A stretch of DNA of 64,000 bases from Flaccisagitta enflata. Its lineage: Eukaryota > Chaetognatha > Sagittoidea > Aphragmophora. Positions 58,133-64,000 of this stretch are shown here, one piece after another. Under the pieces are notes generated by a model. That model worked only from the letters and a program-made list of their open reading frames with translations. It was not told where the DNA came from and searched no databases. The stretch covers positions 96,224,001 through 96,288,000 of the forward strand of contig OZ231126.1 of assembly GCA_965153355.1 (NCBI GenBank), written 5' to 3'. The position numbers were made by a program, and so were the translations under genes. Positions within the stretch are counted from its first letter, which is position 1, and each line of letters opens with the position of its first letter.

Positions 58133-58835
58133 TAATTTAGAGTGTGCCCGGGTGCCTGAGGCACTCTGTTTTACTGTCGGGCACGCTGTTTTTGCTGATG
58201 GCGTGCCCGGCTGGCACTCCCTCATCACAGCAGGTTAACAAAATTCTATAAAGGTTGACATTTTTATTTGATTGCTTGAAGAACAATCATCAGTTCTTAC
58301 CTTTTTGATTTTTCCATCCATGTATTCATTCTTCTATTCATTCATTCATTCATTCATTCATTCATTCATTCATCTATCTATTCATTCCATCCACTCATGC
58401 ATTCACTCATTCACTTACTCTTTCTTTATTTTTTTGAAAAAATCCATTTACAATTTTTTTTTTCTGAAATAAGAACTCAATCAAATGAATAGATCATGGA
58501 TCTTGGATTCTTTGATTCATTTATTTGTTCTTTCATAAATTGATTTATTTCTTAATATATTCGCAAAAGAGAATTCTAAATTTCTTAATTCTGCTAATGA
58601 AATAAAAAGAAAATTATAAATTTCCGACTAATTCTACATTTTGCGCTAATTCTTAGCAGAATGAATGCAGATTTCCTATTGGAATCACTTCCATTAAATG
58701 TATGTTTGTATCATTGCATGGTACAATCAAAAGTAAATAGAATAGAGAGGTTGAAAACTGGGCACGCTCATTCTCTGTCGGGAACGCTGAAATTGTGAGG
58801 GGCGTGCCTGGCGTGCACGCTCAACAAAACTACTT
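58133..58835. other. Intron 4 first half: GCCCGG-type repeats and (ATTC)n
   Basis: GTGTGCCCGGGTGCCTGAGG with GGCGTGCCCGGCTGGCACTC at 58141-58225, and a relative (CTGGGCACGCTC, GGGGCGTGCCTGGCGTGCAC) at 58757-58825. These resemble motifs at 6728 and 8535. An ATTC tetranucleotide run lies at 58336-58376. Confidence 0.5.
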
Positions 58836-59217
58836 AATTATGACACAGAGCAAGATCAGCCATGCAACTCCCAGTCATGTAGGTCAAAAAATATACTATT
58901 GAATTTAAGCTAATCAACTTTTGGTTATTCATAGGCATTGCATACTGAGCACAATGCAAGAAAAATCAATGCAAAATATTGAATTTTTAGCTACCTATTG
59001 CTAAAAGGCTAATCAACTATTGATATATGAACTATTAGGAGAAATTCATAATTTTCATTTATAATGAGTCATCAGTTCATTAATTTTTGTTACCCTATCG
59101 TTGTAATGTGGCATTAAAGTACTATTTATCCTGTCAAGCCAGCCTACCACCCAACCAGCCTACCAGCCTAAAAGTGAAATATATGCATATCGTTGGCGTT
59201 TTTCAACCAATTTGTCG

Positions 59218-59805
<588 letters not shown>

Positions 59806-59835
59806 ATGTCACCTTCATTTTGCTTTTATCAACAG

Positions 59836-59957
59836 GTCCGGATGCTCAATAGTTCTGATTGCGTGTTTGAAGCTGTAATGAGGATGAATTGGACTGGAAT
59901 TCTCGATTTCGAGGCCATTGGAAAAGCATTCATGCCTATTTTCTACATGGAAAAAGG
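59836..59957 (+). CDS. Exon 5: short module end (C1)
   Basis: Acceptor TTTTGCTTTTATCAACAG, phase 0 in, phase 2 out (AAAGG|GTGAGC). It encodes VRMLNSSDCVFEAVMRMNWT, then GILDFEAIGKAFMPIFYMEK. With the end of exon 4 it reads FDL-VRML-NSSDC, matching exon 8 (SGMLESGGCIVDTAFVIRWE). Exon 8 joins the two parts without an intron. Confidence 0.75.
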
Positions 59958-59984
59958 GTGAGCTTAGATGTTGAAATGACTTTT

Positions 59985-60098
59985 GCGGCGCGACAAAGCA
60001 CCTCTATAACTGATTGTGGCCGTCGGTTGGTCGGTCTGTCGGTCTGTCGGTAACGCATTCGTTCGACGATCAACACGTCCCACTTACTTGGCCTTGTT
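59985..60098 (+). mobile_element. GTCGCG-family element (type d) in intron 5
   Basis: GCGGCGCGACAAAGCACCTC, GTGGCCGTCGGTTGGTCGGT and ACGCATTCGTTCGACGATCA. ACACGTCCCACTTACTTGGC and CTTGTTT form the right end. A decayed type c-like copy follows at about 60110-60245 (GTCAGTCCGTCAGTCCATCT, CCGGGCCCCACCGGCACGAT). Confidence 0.65.
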
Positions 60099-60446
60099 TT
60101 TACTTGGTGTGTCAGTCCGTCAGTCCATCTGTCCATCTGCACGCCTGTCCAACTGTTCGTCTGTCCGTCCATGTGCTTGAGTCGAACTGCGTGAAAACGT
60201 GTCTGCTCCTTCCGGGCCCCACCGGCACGATATCGTAAACCCGGGTTGATTGTTTACAGGATGTGTTATCCCGTTTTCTTATTATGTGATGGACTGGACT
60301 CTAGACAACATCTCTTGAAATCTTTTAAAGCCCTTGAAATCTTGCGTTATGAATTTTCCTTCATTCCTAATACTTACAAATGGTAAGATGAAAACATAGG
60401 GTACGCTCAATTGATTTTTATTGTCTCTTTTTTTTTTAATCCCAAG

Positions 60447-60724
60447 TGTGGACCTCATTTTGTTGAAGACTTCGACATTGCTACAACTGTGGCTTCAGCC
60501 GTTCCTTCAAGGATATCCGCCTTTCGCCGATTTCCCCGAAATCTACAAGCTCTTCGGCGAAGTTGACGAGCTGCTGTGGAACGCCGGTTGGAAGGAGTTG
60601 TCCGACCTGGAATTCTACCGAGATGTGCTGAATGCTGCAGCAAATGCCGTCGAAGAGTTCTTCAATGTTAGAAACCCCATGAATAAGGAAAATTATTGGG
60701 CCCTGGAGTTTAAATTCTTAACAG
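60447..60724 (+). CDS. Exon 6: helical module (D1)
   Basis: Acceptor TTTTTTTTTTAATCCCAAG, phase 2 in, phase 1 out (ACAG|GTAATA at 60725). It encodes VDLILLKTSTLLQLWLQPFL, QGYPPFADFPEIYKLFGEVD, WKELSDLEFYRDVLNAAANA and VEEFF. No cysteine. The W-x-x-L/F-x-P-x-L-x-G start followed by helices resembles the segment of ABCA extracellular domains around their W-K-A-L-K-P-L-L motif (inference from memory of the family). Its phases (2-1) fit between exon 5 (ends 2) and exon 7 (starts 1). Confidence 0.75.
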
Positions 60725-60733
60725 GTAATATGA

Positions 60734-60925
<192 letters not shown>

Positions 60926-61066
60926 CAAGAGAGTCGGATAGATAGACTGAAAGATAAGGACAGATTCACACAGAAAGACAAATGGAAAAACAGACATCAC
61001 TTCCATTTTTCTTTTCAAAAGACAATAATTCTCAAATCTTGTCTTTCTTCCTTTTGTTCCATGAAG

Positions 61067-61289
61067 GAGTGGTTTCATCAAGCCTGGACAGCGCCTTTGA
61101 CATCTTGGAGAATCTGATCGACAACAAGTTGCTTGATGCTGCGCTTTCCGTCGTCAGACTCTACCGGCATCTGGAATCCAATGTGCTGCAAGAACAGATT
61201 CCGATGGAATGGACTTTTATCAGCGAATTAGTGGAAAACTTCCTCGCGGAATTCCAGAAACCGAACCCATGGCTTGATCCCATATCGAT
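61067..61289 (+). CDS. Exon 7: half-module A2 (paralogue of exon 3 end)
   Basis: Acceptor CTTTTGTTCCATGAAG, phase 1 in, phase 2 out (CGAT|GTGAGT at 61290). It encodes GVVSSSLDSAFDILENLIDN, KLLDAALSVVRLYRHLESNV, then EWTFISELVENFLAEFQKPN and PWLDPIS. The last part aligns with the exon 3 C-terminus and has the same phase pair (1-2), marking the start of the second module. Confidence 0.75.
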
Positions 61290-61407
61290 GTGAGTTATGT
61301 GTTCCCTAATGAGTAAGAATGAAAACTCAGGATTTGCAATTCAAGTGAATGCAATGTAGTTAACGTTAACAAAAGCTATGTTTTTCAGCTGCTCCGATGG
61401 AAAGAAA

Positions 61408-61850
61408 AACAAGCCCAAGAGGGCACCAGTCGCGTGCGTCTGGAAATGACAAACAAAAGAGTTCCTCCCCCCAAGACCACGCGATATGTAATGATACAAT
61501 GTCGATACAATATCGATACAATATTGGTACAATAGAATACCCAAAAACACCCAAAAATACCCAAAAATACCCAAAATTACCCAAAAATACCCAGAAACAC
61601 CCAAAAATACTCAAAAATACCAGGAGTACCCGAAAATATCTGAAAGTACCCTAAAGTACCTTAAGTACCCAGAAAAAATAAAATACCCTAAAGTACCCTA
61701 AAGTACCCTAAAGTACCCTATAGTACCCTGAAATACCCTAGAGTACCTTAAATTACCTTAAAAACCTTAAAAAGTCATAATTTTAAAAATGTTACGGACG
61801 GACGGACGGACGGACCGACCTACCGACCGACACGGCAAGGTGTAGAGTTG
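61408..61850 (-). mobile_element. GTCGCG element with ACCCTAAAGT interior, intron 7
   Basis: Begins with the inverted right end AACAAGCCCAAGAGGGCACC and AGTCGCGTGCGTCTGG. The interior is ACCCAAAAATACCCAAAAAT, then CCCTAAAGTACCCTAAAGTA arrays. It ends GGACGGACGGACGGACCGAC and CACGGCAAGGTGTAGAGT. The interior is the complement of that at 32262-32450. The right-end hairpin GCCC-AAGA-GGGC is clear. Confidence 0.65.
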
Positions 61851-61985
61851 AGTTGATGATATATTGTTGAGAACATTTACCTACTTATATCTATTCATCT
61901 ACTTGGGGGGGAGGTCATTTATGTCAACCATTTGTTGATTCCCCTTTTCTCCCTTATCTCTCTTCCGTCTTCTCTTCCCTCTCAG

Positions 61986-62618
61986 TTTATCCGGTCCACT
62001 GGGCAAAGTGTTTAAAATCCTCGACGACTCCTTCCAACCTTCGCCGGAAGTCCTTAACGCTTTCTCCATCACTCAAAACGTCCTCACGCAATTCTGCAAG
62101 TCGATGCAGCGTCTCAACGCCACCGACGGCCAACTCGACGCCCTCTTCGAATCCCCGACTCTCAACTCTTTCGTCCGCGCGGCGCTCGACTTACCGGAAG
62201 TGGTCGCCGAGTTGGTCAATAGCTTCTTCGACGAGCGTCTCCACCGCTTCCTCGCCGAGAATCAGTTGGGCGGCGTTCTCGGCACATTTCCGGCGACTTT
62301 TTGCAGCGGCGATGGTATTTGGAATTACTTCCATCGTCGTCCGGCCGTCGAGCGTTTCCGGAATACGATGTGCCGGATCGATTTCGCCAACGTGACGAGA
62401 GAGTGGGATCGAGAATTCCTCGATTATCCCGACAATCCGTGGGAGATGCGCAATCGGACGATGATGACGCATTTGAGCGGAATGTTGGAGAGCGGAGGAT
62501 GCATCGTCGACACGGCTTTCGTCATTCGCTGGGAAAGAATCTTCAATGCCGAAATGATCGAACCGCTTTTCGGCGCTGCGAGGCGATTCGAAGCTGCTTT
62601 GGAAGATCCATTTGAGCT
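61986..62618 (+). CDS. Exon 8: fused module B2+C2
   Basis: Acceptor TCTTCTCTTCCCTCTCAG, phase 2 in, phase 2 out (GAGCT|GTAAGT at 62619). It encodes LSGPLGKVFKILDDSFQPSP, TQFCKSMQRLNATDGQLDAL, PEVVAELVNSFFDERLHRFL, GTFPATFC, NTMCRIDFANVTREW, LESGGCIVDTAFVIRWERIF and ends EDPFEL. It is collinear with exon 4 plus exon 5, including four aligned cysteines, but lacks the intron between them. GC content is higher than its surroundings. The gene continues beyond the window. Confidence 0.8.
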
Positions 62619-62689
62619 GTAAGTAGCAGCAAAAAGAACTTTTTGTTATTACATTTCCATTTTTTTATCCCTGCCCCTGTGTCTCAACA

Positions 62690-62718
62690 ACAACAACAAT
62701 AATAACAACAATAATAAT

Positions 62719-62815
<97 letters not shown>

Positions 62816-62844
62816 GAGATACCCACTTCAACAAAAAACAACTA

Positions 62845-62897
<53 letters not shown>

Positions 62898-62941
62898 CCA
62901 AAGCAACAATCGAAATACCAACTGCAACAAAAAAACAAAAG

Positions 62942-62987
<46 letters not shown>

Positions 62988-62990
62988 AGA
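62690..62990. repeat. (CAA)n arrays in intron 8
   Basis: Three CAA arrays (about 62720-62815, 62848-62897 and 62944-62985) separated by related unique segments (GATACCCACTTCAACAAAAA and CGAAATACCAACTGCAAC), i.e. a duplicated block. Degenerate AACAATA sequence continues to 63150. Confidence 0.9.
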
Positions 62991-63179
62991 ATAATAGAAC
63001 AATAGAACAATAGAACAAAAGAAATACCAATAACAACAACAACAAAAAACAAGAACAGCATGAAAACAACAATAACAATAACAAAAGCAATAACGAAAAC
63101 AGTACCAACAATATTAACAATAACAATAAAAACCATAACAACAATAGAAAAATCAACCTCAAAACAACACTAACAACTA

Positions 63180-63371
63180 GAGATGCAGAAGCGGAAGTGA
63201 AAGCAGAAGCGGGTGGAAGCGGTAGTTTGAGCATGGAAGCGTAAGCGCTATTCAAAAATCAAGAGGAAGATGAAGCGAAAAGTTGTTTTGATGCGTAATA
63301 GAAGCGGAAGCGGAAGCGGAAGGACATAATCAAGCGCTTCCGCTTCCGCTTCTGCTTCCATTTCAGATCCT
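63180..63371. mobile_element. GAAGCG-rich palindromic element
   Basis: The left end GAGATGCAGAAGCGGAAGTG is mirrored by CTTCCGCTTCTGCTTCCATT plus TCAGATC. The interior contains runs of GAAGCG. About 190 bp, non-coding. Confidence 0.6.
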
Positions 63372-63393
63372 GACACCATTTTGACAAAAATTA

Positions 63394-64000
63394 CAGTGGG
63401 AACCCAATTTAACAACCTTGAAGGGACTGGGGATTTTTGGACTTTAAATCTGAATGTTGTTAAATTGAATTTCTAATTTTCCTCTAATAATCTAAACTAC
63501 TTTATAATAAGGCAACTAAAGCCAGCATCAATGTCCAATTTAATGTTATAATCTTTTTTCAGGCATTTGTGCAAATAGTCAACAGACAGAAAGATAGTAG
63601 GGCAGATAGAGCTACAAACAAACAGAAAGACAAACAAAACAGAAAGACAAACAAACAGACAGAAAGACAAAAAGACAGACAAAAATTATGGCAGATAATT
63701 GTAACCATGTAAAATCTTTTGAATAAAAAAATTCTCTATTTATGATATTTCATTCTTTTTGTTCATAGATTTTTTTTTTAATTCTTCAGCTGCTATCTTG
63801 TTCACTTTTGTGTTAATTCTTAGTCTATATTAAAATATTTTTTTTCAATTTTGAATTATATCAAAGCTTAAATGAAAAGTTGATATAAAAATATCACATA
63901 ATCAAGTTGAAATGTCAATGTGATTAAATCAGGTAAAAGATTGCCAAGGGACCTGGAAATAGCGACTTTAAATCAGAATTGGCTGTTATATTAGGGGTTG
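63394..64000. mobile_element. Pogo-like element, cut by the window end
   Basis: The left end TACAGTGGGAACCCAATTTA is followed by ACAACCTTGAAGGGACTGGG and GGACTTTAAATCTGAATGTT. Near the window end CAAGGGACCTGGAAATAGCG, ACTTTAAATCAGAATTGGCT and ATTAGGGGTTG show the related opposite end. The interior has GACAGACAGAAAGACAAACA at about 63583-63682. Confidence 0.5.

Overview
The window is AT-rich eukaryotic nuclear DNA, almost certainly from an invertebrate animal. One intron-containing gene with GT-AG introns occupies the last quarter, there are no operons or bacterial-type signals, microsatellites are abundant, and non-autonomous DNA transposons are dense. A short degenerate CCCTAA tract at about 12.2 kb fits a TTAGGG-type telomere lineage. 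I cannot name the species.

Layout. 1-47 kb: no gene I can defend. It is a mosaic of (i) inverted-repeat (MITE or foldback) elements, several with TA-type Tc1/mariner or pogo-like ends and one hAT-like element with an 8-bp target duplication; (ii) more than 20 copies of a modular element family whose left end is a GTCGCG hairpin, followed by a (GTCC/GTCG)n microsatellite and a right end with a GGCCTTGTT terminus, resembling Helentron-associated (HINE/DINE-like) elements; (iii) paired direct repeats resembling miniature LTR elements; (iv) tRNA-like segments, at least two of them inside palindromic elements; and (v) very long simple repeats, including about 970 bp of (CT)n at 45-46 kb.

47.2-62.6 kb, plus strand: one large gene, open at its 3' end. 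I reconstruct eight coding exons with consistent splice phases (82, 6396, 370, 487, 122, 278, 223 and 633 bp; 2863 complete codons). It encodes a predicted signal peptide, a giant 2132-codon Thr/Ser/Asn/Pro mucin-like exon, and alpha-helical modules with conserved cysteines. The mucin exon holds 19 tandem 74-residue repeats followed by ten 39-residue repeats. The downstream modules are internally duplicated (exons 3-5 match exons 7-8) and weakly resemble the first extracellular domain of ABCA-type lipid transporters. The gene continues past the window, so the full product is unknown.

62.6-64 kb: the start of the next intron, with (CAA)n tracts, a GAAGCG palindromic element and a pogo-like element cut by the window edge.

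The most notable points are the mucin plus ABCA-ectodomain-like gene with its hierarchical coding satellite, and the GTCGCG element family, which keeps constant ends while exchanging interior minisatellites.
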